A stretch of DNA of 64,000 nucleotides from Arthrobacter sp. ISL-72. Lineage in GTDB: Bacteria; Actinomycetota; Actinomycetes; Actinomycetales; Micrococcaceae. Where the stretch lies: the NCBI RefSeq assembly GCF_018613755.1, contig NZ_JAGGPP010000008.1, positions 124,001 through 188,000 of the forward strand, read 5' to 3'. Made by a program: the position numbers and the translations under genes. The notes under the pieces are model-generated. The model saw only the letters and a list, made by a program, of their open reading frames with translations. It was not told the DNA's origin and ran no database searches. Below, piece after piece: positions 33,125 through 42,242 of the stretch. How positions within the stretch are numbered: the first letter of the stretch is position 1; each line of letters begins with the position of its first letter.

Positions 33125-34630
33125 CTATTCCCCTTCCGCAGCCCGACGTGCGCGTCGTCCGCCGGGCAAGGGTGCCCGCGCGGGTTCTCCGGAAGCAGGG
33201 GAACCCGCAGGCTGCGTTCGCTCACTGCGTGAAACCGCTGCTGCCGCCGCCAGCGCACCGGTGTCCGCGACGTCGTCGGGCATTACCGGCGGACGGCCCG
33301 ACGGCGGACCGGACGCTTTGTTGCCCGTTGCCGGAGCGGCGGCCTGCCTGATTCCGGTGGCTTTGACCACCAGAACGGCGATGAGCGTGGTGACGGGGAT
33401 GGCCAGCACCAGCCCGACGGAGCCCACGAGAGTCCTGATGACTTCCTCCGAAAGCTCCGCACTGGTCAGCGCCTCGCCGAGGGGACGGTTGTACAACATG
33501 ACGATGATGAGTATGGGCAGGGCCGCACCCGCGTAGGCGAAAGCGATGGTGTAGACGGTGGACGCGATGTGGTCGCGGCCGATCCTCATGGCCGAGGAGA
33601 AGAGCTGGCGGGCGCTTGTCTCCGGCGCGAGTTCGTACAGTTCCCACACCGCGGAGGACTGCGTGATGGTGACGTCGTTCAGCACGCCGAGTCCGGAAAT
33701 GATCAGGCCGCACAGGATGATGCCGGAAATGGAGATGTTGTCCGAGATATTGGCGAGCGTGGCGGCGTCGTGGCTGCCGACGCCCGCCAGGTTGGCCGCG
33801 TCCGTGGCCCAGGCCGCCAGGAGTGCCGTGATGCCCAGGCCGAAAATGGTGCCCAGCAATGCCGTGGAAGTCCGCGCGGAAAAGCCGTGGGCGAAGTAGA
33901 GGACCCCGATCATGATCACAGTGGATCCCACCAGCGCCAGCAGCAGCGGAGGTTTTCCTTCCACCAGCCCGGGCAGCATGAATGAAACGAGCACCGCGTA
34001 GGCGCCCACGAGGCCGATCAGTGCCCGCAGCCCGCGCCAGCGCGCAACGGCGATCACCACCACGGCGTAGAGCACGGCCAGCAGAATGATGGGCATGGTG
34101 CGGACGAAGTCCACAAAGATGTAGGCCGGCGCACCATGCCCGGCGGATGTGCCCTGGGCGTTGGAAAGGTTCAGGTAGCGGATGTCGTCCCCCACTTTGA
34201 CGCCGTGGGACTTCACAACGTCCGGGTTGATCACCACCTTGACCGGGTTGCCGCCCTTGTCCGGCTCCGTGAAGGCAAAGGTGCAGCCATTCCCCTGCTG
34301 GGCCGTGCCGTCCTGGCCGGCGCCGGACTGCGCACCGTCCTGCGCGCCGCCCGGCTGTGCGGCCGGGGCGCCCGGCGTGCAGCTTTCCACCACCACACGC
34401 TGGATCTTTCCGGTGTCGAAGGTCACGCCCGGTGCGGCCGCATACGGGCTGGCCAGCTTCAGGTCCTCCTTGTTCCCGGACGGCCACATCATCACCATGG
34501 CCGCCAGGGTCAGGAGCGTCAACGGAACCAAGACTGCCGCAAGAAGCCAGTTGGCCCGTTTGCGCGCAGCAAGAGCCTGGGGTGTCGGTTCCGAATGGTC
34601 AGCGTGGCCGTGGGAGTGTCCGGCACCCAT
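33125..34630 (-). CDS. YibE/F family membrane protein
   Basis: 501 residues. A histidine-rich N-terminus (MGAGHSHGHADHSE) could bind metal; then one transmembrane helix, an extracytoplasmic domain of about 130 residues with cysteines (ESCTPGAPAA, NGCTFAFTE) around an Ala/Gln/Gly-rich insert, and about seven further transmembrane helices of the YibE/F domain (VRTMPIILLAVLYAVVVIAV ... GLGVLNDVTITQSSAVWELY). The tail is basic (LPGGRRARRAAEGE). Family function is not established. A diverged copy of its 5' end lies at 36190-36231. Confidence 0.88.
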   Translation of the reverse strand: MGAGHSHGHADHSEPTPQALAARKRANWLLAAVLVPLTLLTLAAMVMMWPSGNKEDLKLASPYAAAPGVTFDTGKIQRVVVESCTPGAPAAQPGGAQDGAQSGAGQDGTAQQGNGCTFAFTEPDKGGNPVKVVINPDVVKSHGVKVGDDIRYLNLSNAQGTSAGHGAPAYIFVDFVRTMPIILLAVLYAVVVIAVARWRGLRALIGLVGAYAVLVSFMLPGLVEGKPPLLLALVGSTVIMIGVLYFAHGFSARTSTALLGTIFGLGITALLAAWATDAANLAGVGSHDAATLANISDNISISGIILCGLIISGLGVLNDVTITQSSAVWELYELAPETSARQLFSSAMRIGRDHIASTVYTIAFAYAGAALPILIIVMLYNRPLGEALTSAELSEEVIRTLVGSVGLVLAIPVTTLIAVLVVKATGIRQAAAPATGNKASGPPSGRPPVMPDDVADTGALAAAAAVSRSERTQPAGSPASGEPARAPLPGGRRARRAAEGE

Positions 34631-34656
34631 CAGCAGATAAACCTCATACCTGCACT

Positions 34657-36029
34657 TTACTGGGGCTTGATGTTCTGGTTCACCCGGAACAGGTTGTCCG
34701 GATCGTACTTGGACTTGATCTCCCGCAGGCGGCCGTAATTCGGTCCGTAGTTTTCCGCGACCCGGGGCAGGTCGTCGCCGTCCATGAAGTTGATGTAGCC
34801 CGCGGTTTCGGAGTAGGGCTGCAGCGCTGCGGCGTAACCCCGCACCCAGGCGATGTTCTTCTCAGTGTCCCCGGGATCCTCCCAATGGCAGGCGATGACC
34901 GGGGAGAACCTGGCGTTCCGGTTGGGGAACGCCGTGTCCGTGACGCCCACACGGTGCACAGCGCCGTCGATCGGGTAGATGTGGACGGCGGTCTGCACAC
35001 TGGGCACCCGGCTCCCGAAGTCGAGGTGGGCGTTGATGGCACCGTCGCTGAGCTCAGATAGGAAGGCCGCTTTCCAGTAGGCCAACAGTCCTTTGGGATA
35101 CATCCCGTCGAAGGCCGAATTCAAAGCCGGATAGGGCATCGGCCCCACCATGGACCCTGCCACCGGCGCGGCGTCGAGGAACGGCTGCCAGCACGCCGGC
35201 CCTTCGGCCGGGTCGCCGGTCCACATGCCGACCACGATGCAGACCGGCTTCCCGTGCCACTCCTCCGGAAGGAACGGAACCGGCGGCCCTTGGTGGAAGG
35301 CGAGGAAAGCGCCCAACTCTTCAGGAGCTCCCGCAAGATGCTCCCGGTAGAAGTTCGCCACGGTTTGGGCGTGCTCAACCGGGTAGATGATGATGCCGGC
35401 GTGGACCATGTCCACGGGATGCAGGCGGAATTCCAGCGAGGTCACGACACCGAAATTCCCGCCACCACCGCGCAGCGCCCAGAAAAGATCCTCGTTCTCA
35501 CTTTCGCTGGCGGTGAGGAACTTCCCGTCGGCGGTGACGACGTCGGCCGAAAGGAGGTTGTCGCAACTAAGGCCGTATTTCCGGTCCAGGTAGCCAATGC
35601 CTCCGCCGAGGGTCAGCCCCGAAACACCGGTAGAACCGACGATGCCGCCGGTGGTCGCCAGCCCGAAAGCGTGAGTGGCGTGGTTGAAGTCGGCCCACGT
35701 CGCGCCGGCCTCGGTCCTGGCCGTTTTGCCGGCCGGATCGACCCGGACCCCCTGGTGCGGGAAAAGTCGATGACCAGCGCATCATCCGCCGTGCCAAACC
35801 CCGGACCGCTGTGGCCGCCGCCCCGGACCGCAAGTTCAAGGCCGTTGTCGCGTGCGTGGTTGACGCCGGCAATAACGTCCGCTGCCTGCGAGACCCGCAG
35901 CACCGCGGGGGGCCGTTTGTTGATCAATCCGTTGTGGACGGCGCGTGCGGCATCATAGTCCGCGTCATCCGGGGTGATCACTTGCCCGCGCACTTGCTCC
36001 CGCAGTGCATCGAACGATGTGGCGTTCAT
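34657..36029 (-). pseudogene. FAD-binding oxidoreductase (berberine-bridge-enzyme type), broken by one frameshift
   Basis: The N-terminal part (ATG 36029, MNATSFDALREQVRG) carries the FAD_binding_4 domain with the likely covalent-FAD histidine in RGGGHSGPGFG, and reads correctly to ALVIDFSRTRG. At the five-C run 35748-35752 the frame is lost. One extra base there would restore VRVDPAGKTARTEAG through SGLTLGGGIGYLDRKYG to the C-terminal part (34657-35445), which ends with the BBE domain YGPNYGRLREIKSKYDPDN. The repaired product is about 457 residues, normal for the family. Either a recent pseudogene or a homopolymer sequencing error. Substrate unknown. No partner genes. Confidence 0.88.
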
Positions 36030-36323
36030 TTTCCAGTACCGCCGATCCTTGTCGATTTCGAATCCGGACCGTCGACGTGCCTCCCATCGAATCGGACGAC
36101 CGGAGCTTACGGGACCGCTACACCCGTGCGCAGGCGCCGTCAAGAACGTTTTGCAGTCCACCCAGTGGGGGGCCATCGCTCGGCCCGGCGGCTCCGAATA
36201 ACCAGTGTGGCCGCGGGAATGTCCGGCGCCCTTTTACTTCCGGCCATTCCCCGAAGGAGACGTGGAACTAAACGCCGTGACCCTTCGGTTGATAACTGTA
36301 GGACGAGGAGTCGGGAGGCTCTC
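36030..36323. other. 294-base gap holding a yibE 5'-end fragment
   Basis: The left part is the region upstream of the oxidoreductase pseudogene. Bases 36190-36231 match 34587-34628 at about 33 of 42 positions and on the minus strand would read GAGHSRGHTGYSEP, a decayed copy of the YibE/F N-terminus GAGHSHGHADHSEP. The right part carries the promoter region of the hydrolase gene. No intact gene. Confidence 0.7.
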
Positions 36324-37055
36324 ATGGATAATCCCAGTAATGCCGTGGGAAGCACCAAGCCGGTACTTTCCGTGCGTAAGGCGGACGGCACTACCCGGGG
36401 CGTTGCACTGGTACTGCACGGCGGCCGTTCGCACAGCTACGAGCGTGTTGAGGCGCGCCACCTGAGCCCTGCACGCATGGTGCCGTTCGCCCGGCACCTG
36501 TACCGAGCCGGCGGCAAGCACGGCCTTGCGGTCTGGACATTGCGGAACAGCGTGCGCGGGTGGAACGGTCCGGACATGTCACCGCTGCAGGATGCACGGT
36601 GGGCGCTTGCCCGGATTCACGAGCAACACCCGGCCGTACCGGTTTACCTGGTGGGGCACTCGATGGGCGGTCTCACCGCCATTTGCGCGGCCGATGATCC
36701 CCAGGTGGATGCTGTGGTGGCCCTGGCCCCCTGGCTGAGCCCCACGACCCCGGCCGAGAGGGTGACCGGACGCAAGGTGCTCATTGTTCACGGTTCCACC
36801 GACCGCTGGACGAGTCCCGCCGAGTCACTGAAATTCGCCCAGCGCGCCGCTCCCCTCGCAGAAGAGCTGCGCTACGTGTCGCTGGCCGGGGCGGGGCATT
36901 TTATGTTCCGCCGGGTCCGGCTGTGGCACACCCTAACCACCGGATTCGTGCTAAAGGCCTACGGCGAGCGCACGGGGGTGGACGTCGGCGGCGGACTCGC
37001 GCGGCTTGAGGCGCTGCTGCCGGCAACGGCGGCAGGCACTCCGGTGGTGCTGTGA
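36324..37055 (+). CDS. Alpha/beta-hydrolase family protein
   Basis: 243 residues from ATG 36324, chosen over the longer open frame because GGGAGG lies five bases upstream and the family fold starts here. Seen: oxyanion region VALVLHGGRSHS (about 27-38), nucleophile elbow YLVGHSMGGLTA (Ser about 114), catalytic Asp in IVHGSTDRWTSP and His in AGAGHFMF (about 190). All triad residues are present, so it should be an active serine hydrolase of unknown substrate. Its stop overlaps the following GTG (GTGA), linking it to the deleted DUF1295 gene. Confidence 0.85.
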   Translation: MDNPSNAVGSTKPVLSVRKADGTTRGVALVLHGGRSHSYERVEARHLSPARMVPFARHLYRAGGKHGLAVWTLRNSVRGWNGPDMSPLQDARWALARIHEQHPAVPVYLVGHSMGGLTAICAADDPQVDAVVALAPWLSPTTPAERVTGRKVLIVHGSTDRWTSPAESLKFAQRAAPLAEELRYVSLAGAGHFMFRRVRLWHTLTTGFVLKAYGERTGVDVGGGLARLEALLPATAAGTPVVL

Positions 37056-37507
37056 CCGTGGCAGGTTTTCCCCTGAATGGATTCCTGGCCAGCCTGCCCT
37101 GGACTGCCCTGGCCGTGGCGGCTGTCCTGGCGGTCACTTTCGCGGTAGCGGTTGCGCAGCGCCGGCACTCCGTCATGGACGTTGCCTGGGGACCGGGCTT
37201 CGTTGCCGTCGCGGCGGTGTCATGGCTGCGAACCGTGCTGAACACCGGTCTGTGGCGGTACACCCGCCACCCCAACTACTTCGGCGACGCCGCCGCCTGG
37301 CCGGGCCTGTTCCTGGTTGCGGCAGACTCGTGGCCCGGAATACTGACAGTGCTGTCCCCCGCCCTGATGGTCTGGGCCCTCGCAGGCAAGACCGGGAAGC
37401 CGCTCACGGAGAAGGCGATGTCCGCCCGGCCAAGGTACAAGGAATACGTGGAGTCGACGTCGGGCTTTATCCCGTGGCCTCCGCGACAGCCGGCGGGCGG
37501 GAGCTGA
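37052..37507 (+). pseudogene. DUF1295 (steroid-reductase-like) membrane protein with internal in-frame deletion
   Basis: 151 residues against roughly 260-270 for DUF1295 proteins. The N-terminal helix and RRHSVMDVAWGPGF are followed, at about residue 60, directly by VLNTGLWRYTRHPNYFGDAA, which in intact members lies near the C-terminal third. About 100 or more central residues, including several membrane helices, are missing, though the frame stays open. The C-terminal end (PRYKEYVESTSGFIPWPPR) is normal. GTG start overlaps the hydrolase stop. Probably non-functional; an unusual short active form is the alternative. Confidence 0.75.
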
Positions 37508-37511
37508 GGCG

Positions 37512-38357
37512 GTGTGGCGGCCGCAGCCGAATGACCGCTTTTACCGTTTCCTGGTCCGCATCGGACTGGCGCTGCGGGCGCTCTTCCGGGTCCGCGTCAT
37601 GATTACCGGCCAGGAGCATCTCCCTGCGCCCGCGCCGCTCCGTGGCGCGTCCCGCCGTGTGGTGCCGGGTGAGGGAGCGGTCGTCGCCATCACCCATTTC
37701 GGGTACCTCGATTTTGCCTTTGCCGAGCTGGTGCTCTGGGAGCGGGCCCGCGCGCAGCTGCGGTTCCTGATCACCCAGGGCGCGGCGGACCACTGGCTTG
37801 CCGGGCCGGCCATCAGTGCTGCCGGGCAAGTCGTGGTTCCCTACGGTCCCGGCAGCGGGGCCTACGCTGCCGCCGTCGCAAAACTGCGCGCTGGCGAGTA
37901 CATCGCGGTGCTGCCGGAAGCAGGGGTCAGCCGCAGCTTCACAGTCCGCGAATGCAAAACCGGAGCGGTGCGGATGGCCGCCGAGGCCAACGTGCCGATC
38001 ATCCCCGTCTCCGTCTGGGGCGCACACCAGCTCATGACGCGCGGCCACGGGTTCTCTCCGCTTCGCGCCTGGCGCGCACCCGTGCGCGTCCATGTGGGCA
38101 AGCCGGTGCCGCCCGCAGACTTGCCGGCCCCTGACCAGGATGCGCGGCCCGCCACCGAAAAACTCAGAAGGATCCTGCAGGACGGCATCGACACTGCCAC
38201 CGCGGACTTCCCCCTGGCACCTGTACCGGGAGCATGGTGGATACCCGCGCATTTGGGCGGCGGTGCCCCCACGGACGCGGAACGGCAGCAGCTGGACCAG
38301 GCCGAGGGACCGCGGCGCAAAGGCGGACGAAAGCCTAAACTGGCTGACCCGCAGTAG
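37512..38357 (+). CDS. 1-acyl-sn-glycerol-3-phosphate acyltransferase family (PlsC-like) protein
   Basis: 281 residues from GTG 37512. Acyltransferase HX4D motif in THFGYLDFAF (about 61-70), the PEAG motif (VLPEAGVSRSFTVREC, about 135-150) and a late VPIIPVSVWG strand are those of PlsC-type enzymes, which acylate lysophosphatidate or related lipids at the membrane. The C-terminal tail is hydrophilic and basic (RRKGGRKPKLADPQ). It follows the DUF1295 remnant by four bases. A hairpin (38344-38375) spans its stop codon. Confidence 0.85.
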   Translation: MWRPQPNDRFYRFLVRIGLALRALFRVRVMITGQEHLPAPAPLRGASRRVVPGEGAVVAITHFGYLDFAFAELVLWERARAQLRFLITQGAADHWLAGPAISAAGQVVVPYGPGSGAYAAAVAKLRAGEYIAVLPEAGVSRSFTVRECKTGAVRMAAEANVPIIPVSVWGAHQLMTRGHGFSPLRAWRAPVRVHVGKPVPPADLPAPDQDARPATEKLRRILQDGIDTATADFPLAPVPGAWWIPAHLGGGAPTDAERQQLDQAEGPRRKGGRKPKLADPQ

Positions 38358-38375
38358 TCCACTACTACGGGTCAG
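38344..38375 (+). terminator. Hairpin spanning the acyltransferase stop codon
   Basis: CTGACCCG (38344-38351) pairs with CGGGTCAG (38368-38375), enclosing AGTAGT/ACTACT. Inverted repeat without a T-run; likely end of the acyltransferase transcript. Confidence 0.5.
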
Positions 38376-38422
38376 CAAAGGGGCCAGCTACTAGGGGTCA
38401 GGCGGGTCAGGCAGGTCACCCG

Positions 38423-39427
38423 CTAGGCGGGGTCGGAAACCACCAGGGTTTCGGAACCGCGCACGCTGGCCTTACCGCTCTCCAGCAAAGGCTCGACGAC
38501 GGCCCGCAAGGCAGCCATCGAGTCGTCCAGTTCCAGCACCACGGGGTGCTGGAACGCGATGAGCGCCAGCAGGTCGCGGACGGCGGACCGGGCTTCGTCC
38601 TCGGACAGCTTCGGGTCGTGGCCGACGAACACGTCAGTCGGCTGGCCGGCCGAACTTCCCTCACTGGCCACCGGGTTCTCCCCGGGGGCAAGTTCCGCGT
38701 AGCTGATCGCGAACGCCTCCAGCCGGCCCTTGCGGCTGGCCGGGACAGCCTGGCCAAAGGCGCTGGCCTTAGGCGCCCGCAGCACAATGGCGCCGTGGGC
38801 TCCGCTGAGTTCGTCCAGAAACAGGCGCTGCACCGTGCCGATGCTGAGCTCGCCGGGGCTGTCCCAGCCGTGCACGGCCGTGTAGTACCGGCCGACCACG
38901 TCGCTGAGCTCCACCGAGCCGGTGGCGAGGTCCTCGATCTGTTCGGAGGCCGCGGCCTCCGAACCGTCGCCGAAGACCGGCAGCTTGAGCGCTCCCGGCT
39001 CCACCACGACGAGGCGTGAACGCTGGATGGGAGTCAGGCCGGCGGCTCCGGCGAAGGCGGCTCCGGGGGTGCCCGGCTCCACCTTGGTCCGCAGCCTGGA
39101 AACGCCCGACGGCGACTGGCCGGCTTCGTGCCGGAGCATGGTCAGCAGCGTGGAGCCGACGCCGCTGCGCCGGTGGTCCCGTGCCACCTCGATGTAGGCC
39201 CAGAGCCGCTCCGGGTGGAGGGACGCCTCATGGACCACCCCGGCCGCGATCGGAATGGCCACGCCGTCCACGACGTCCTCGGCAACGATGCAGCGGCGCC
39301 ACGGCGAGTTGCCGGAGCGTGCCAGCGTGCCACGGAACTGCCGTGCCTGTTCGGTCTCCGGGCCGCCCCAGATTTCCAGCAGGGCGAGGTCGTCGCCCTC
39401 ACGCCACTCGCGGTATTCGATGGCCAT
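38423..39427 (-). CDS. GNAT-family N-acetyltransferase
   Basis: 334 residues. The N-terminal GNAT domain has the acetyl-CoA loop ARDHRRSGVGSTLLTMLRHE (about 82-101); a degenerate second GNAT-like half follows, so it resembles tandem-GNAT actinobacterial proteins. Substrate unknown. The gene starts two bases after the glycyl-tRNA synthetase stop on the same strand, so it is almost certainly co-transcribed; a link to translation or cofactor use is not proven. Confidence 0.82.
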   Translation of the reverse strand: MAIEYREWREGDDLALLEIWGGPETEQARQFRGTLARSGNSPWRRCIVAEDVVDGVAIPIAAGVVHEASLHPERLWAYIEVARDHRRSGVGSTLLTMLRHEAGQSPSGVSRLRTKVEPGTPGAAFAGAAGLTPIQRSRLVVVEPGALKLPVFGDGSEAAASEQIEDLATGSVELSDVVGRYYTAVHGWDSPGELSIGTVQRLFLDELSGAHGAIVLRAPKASAFGQAVPASRKGRLEAFAISYAELAPGENPVASEGSSAGQPTDVFVGHDPKLSEDEARSAVRDLLALIAFQHPVVLELDDSMAALRAVVEPLLESGKASVRGSETLVVSDPA

Positions 39428-39429
39428 GC

Positions 39430-40815
39430 TCAGGCGCCGATCAGCCGGGCGGCCAGGTAGCCTTCCACCTTGTCCAGGGAGACGCGTTCCTGGCTCATGG
39501 TGTCGCGTTCGCGGATGGTGACGGCCTGGTCCTCGAGGGTGTCGAAGTCCACCGTGATGCAGAACGGCGTGCCGATCTCGTCCTGGCGGCGGTAGCGGCG
39601 GCCGATCGCGCCGGCGTCGTCGAAGTCGATGTTCCAGTTCTTGCGCAGCTGGGTGCCCAGGGCTTTGGCCTTCGGGGACAGGTCCTCATTCCGGCTCAGC
39701 GGCAGCACGGCTGCCTTCACGGGGGCCAGGCGCGGGTCCAGCTTCAGCACGGTGCGCACGTCCACGCCGCCCTTCGCGTTGGGGGCCTCGTCCTCCGTGT
39801 AGGCGTCGATGAGGAAGGCCATGAAGGACCGGGTCAGGCCGGCGGCCGGTTCGATGACGTACGGCGTGTAGCGCTCGTTGGTGGCCTGGTTGAAGTAGCT
39901 CAGGTCATGGCCGGAAGACTTGGAGTGCGTGGAGAGGTCGAAGTCCGTGCGGTTGGCGATGCCTTCCAGCTCGCCCCACTCGGAGCCCTGGAAGCCGAAG
40001 CGGTATTCGATGTCCGTGGTGCCCTTGGAGTAGTGGCTCAACTTCTCCAGCGGGTGCTCGAAGAAGCGGAGGTTTTCTTCACGGATGCCCAGGCCCGTGT
40101 ACCAGTCCATGCGCTCCTTCATCCAGTACTGGTGCCACTGTTCGTCCGTGCCCGGCTCGACGAAGAATTCCATTTCCATCTGCTCGAATTCACGGGTGCG
40201 GAAGATGAAGTTTCCGGGCGTGATCTCGTTGCGGAAGGACTTGCCGATCTGGCCGATGCCGAACGGCGGCTTCTTCCGCGAGGTGGTCAGCACGTTGTTG
40301 AAGTTCACAAAGATGCCCTGCGCGGTTTCCGGGCGCAGGTAGTGCATGCCTTCCTCGTTGGCCACGGGGCCGAGGAAGGTCTTGAGCAGGCCGGAGAATT
40401 CCTGCGGCTCGGTCCATTCGCCGCGGGTGCCGCAGTTGGCGCAGGCAATGTCCTTCAGGCCGTTCTCGGCCGGGCGGCCCTTCTTTTCCTCGTACTCTTC
40501 TTCGAGGTGGTCGGCACGGTAGCGCTTGTGGCAGGAGAGGCACTCCACCAGGGGATCGGAGAAAACCTCCACGTGGCCTGAAGCTTCCCAGACCTGGCGG
40601 GGAAGGATCACCGAGGAATCCAGGCCGACGACATCCTCACGGCCGCGGACCACGGACTGCCACCACTGGCGCTTGATGTTTTCCTTCAGCTCGGCACCGA
40701 GGGGCCCGTAGTCCCAGGCAGAACGGGAGCCACCATAGATGTCACCGGCCTGGAAAACGAAGCCCCTCCTCTTGGAGAGGGAGATGACCTGGTCGAGAAC
40801 GGATTTTGCTGCCAT
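39430..40815 (-). CDS. glyS: Glycine--tRNA ligase (single-chain, dimeric class II)
   Basis: Charges tRNA-Gly. 461 residues, the homodimeric type found in actinobacteria, unlike the alpha2beta2 type. Seen: [20 protein letters not shown] at the N-terminus, a zinc-ribbon-like cysteine set ([12 protein letters not shown] and [13 protein letters not shown], about 88-155), class II motif 2 [20 protein letters not shown], and motif 3 [16 protein letters not shown]. The ATG at 40815 has GGAG at six bases. Co-transcribed with the GNAT gene. Confidence 0.96.
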   Translation of the reverse strand: MAAKSVLDQVISLSKRRGFVFQAGDIYGGSRSAWDYGPLGAELKENIKRQWWQSVVRGREDVVGLDSSVILPRQVWEASGHVEVFSDPLVECLSCHKRYRADHLEEEYEEKKGRPAENGLKDIACANCGTRGEWTEPQEFSGLLKTFLGPVANEEGMHYLRPETAQGIFVNFNNVLTTSRKKPPFGIGQIGKSFRNEITPGNFIFRTREFEQMEMEFFVEPGTDEQWHQYWMKERMDWYTGLGIREENLRFFEHPLEKLSHYSKGTTDIEYRFGFQGSEWGELEGIANRTDFDLSTHSKSSGHDLSYFNQATNERYTPYVIEPAAGLTRSFMAFLIDAYTEDEAPNAKGGVDVRTVLKLDPRLAPVKAAVLPLSRNEDLSPKAKALGTQLRKNWNIDFDDAGAIGRRYRRQDEIGTPFCITVDFDTLEDQAVTIRERDTMSQERVSLDKVEGYLAARLIGA

Positions 40816-40968
40816 GGGAACTCCAATTTCTACAGGGCCGCTGGGTGCGGTCCGCGCGGTTTCTTGGCCCCTTGCACCCGGCTGGTTACCCGGGCGGGGC
40901 GGTACGAAGGAAAGATGTGCAGGAAGCTGCGTGTCCTAGCCTACCGGCCCCGCTGCCGGTTGGGTGCG

Positions 40969-41964
40969 CTACCGCTTGAGGGCGCCGCGCGGCCACGGCA
41001 GGGTGGCCAGGACAATCGCACCCAGCGTCAGGATGGTGCCGAGGACGGTGGGCAGCGCGACGATGGTGCCGGGCGTGGGCAAAACCAGGTCCAGGCCCAG
41101 TGAACCCAACAGCTGGCCGGCGATCATGCCCAGCCCGGTGACCAGAACGCCAAGGCTCCGGACCAGCAGCGCACCCAGTCCGATGAACGCACAGCCCATG
41201 GGACCGCCGAGGTAGTACCACCATTCCTGCGGCAGGGCATTGCCCGCGCCGGCCACCGCCAGCTTGATCAGCCAGGCAAGCCACAGGACGATCGCACCGG
41301 AGATAAAGTTGACCAGCGTTGCCGCGATGGGCGTGCCGTAGTGCACAGTGGCCATCCCGTTCATGGCCTGCTGGAAACTCATCAGGAAGCCCGCAATGAC
41401 GGGAAGGAGCACCGGCAGCAACAGCTGGCCCGGTTCGGCACCGCTCCCGCCTGCACCGCCCGCCCCGCCGAACCTCGGGGACACGGCCCAGGCGACGGCG
41501 GCGATGGTCAGCACGGTGCCCAGGACACGGATGCCGGTGACTGACTTCTTCCCGGCCGGGCCGATTCCAAGCCGGTCCACGAGCAGCCCGCTCAGCGTTT
41601 GGCCCGTGACAGTGGCCACCGTAAAAAGAGCGACACCGAGGAGCCCCACCGTGAAGGACTGGGCGAAGACGAAGACCGCCCCGATTACACCGGCCGCCGC
41701 GTAGTAAGGAGGAAAGCGCCGCTCCCGGAGGGCCGGCAGGATCTGGCCAAGCCCGCGCCTGCCCCTCGGCAGGACCAGGGAGACCAGGACCATCAGGATC
41801 AGTCCAGTGGTGAAACTCACCACCGCCGCGGCGATGCCGTCGTTCAGCCGGGCGCCGAGCGCTCCGTTGATCCTGCCCTGGACCGGAATGGCGAGGCCGG
41901 CGGTCACAGCCATCGGCAGTCCTGCAATGAGTGGAAGACGGGGTGCATGGGTCACTGGATTCAC
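40969..41964 (-). CDS. DMT-family permease (YdcZ/DUF606 type, duplicated)
   Basis: 331 residues with about ten transmembrane helices arranged as two YdcZ-like halves: GLAIPVQGRINGALGARLND near residue 25 and FLMSFQQAMNGMATVHYGTP near 190 are equivalent positions, showing the internal duplication. Start is GTG 41962-41964. Substrate unknown. Same strand as glyS, 153 bases upstream of it, and divergent from the S4 gene with a 23-base gap. Confidence 0.8.
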   Translation of the reverse strand: MNPVTHAPRLPLIAGLPMAVTAGLAIPVQGRINGALGARLNDGIAAAVVSFTTGLILMVLVSLVLPRGRRGLGQILPALRERRFPPYYAAAGVIGAVFVFAQSFTVGLLGVALFTVATVTGQTLSGLLVDRLGIGPAGKKSVTGIRVLGTVLTIAAVAWAVSPRFGGAGGAGGSGAEPGQLLLPVLLPVIAGFLMSFQQAMNGMATVHYGTPIAATLVNFISGAIVLWLAWLIKLAVAGAGNALPQEWWYYLGGPMGCAFIGLGALLVRSLGVLVTGLGMIAGQLLGSLGLDLVLPTPGTIVALPTVLGTILTLGAIVLATLPWPRGALKR

Positions 41965-41987
41965 CTTACGTCAGGCATCATTGCTGT

Positions 41988-42221
41988 ATGAGCAACCCGG
42001 AAATCGAAGAGATCCCCATCCGCGACGACATGATCCGCCTGGGCCAGCTCCTGAAGCTCGCCAACCTCGTGGAGGACGGCGTTGAGGCCACGGAGCTGAT
42101 CAAGAACGGGCTGGTCAAGGTCAACGGGGAAATCGACGACCGCCGCGGGCGCCAGCTCCGCCACGGCGATACCGTCACCGTCAACGGCCGGACCGTGCGG
42201 ATCTCAACCCCCGCGGCCTGA
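41988..42221 (+). CDS. S4-domain RNA-binding protein (YaaA/RlbA type)
   Basis: 77 residues from ATG 41988. Almost entirely one S4 domain: MIRLGQLLKLANLVEDGVEA ... GLVKVNGEIDDRRGRQLRHG, then DTVTVNGRTVRIS. Such small S4 proteins bind structured RNA, some on the ribosome. The longer open frame (from 41931) overlaps the divergent permease gene and is rejected. CATCAT ends six bases before the ATG, consistent with leaderless initiation although the hexamer is weak. Confidence 0.87.
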   Translation: MSNPEIEEIPIRDDMIRLGQLLKLANLVEDGVEATELIKNGLVKVNGEIDDRRGRQLRHGDTVTVNGRTVRISTPAA

Positions 42222-42242
42222 GTATTACTTCTGCACTGAGTA

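Noticed and set aside
34136..35061. Plus-strand frames opposite yibE and the oxidoreductase as separate genes
   Set aside because: Shadow frames without motifs or ribosome sites; the minus-strand frames have clear family matches.
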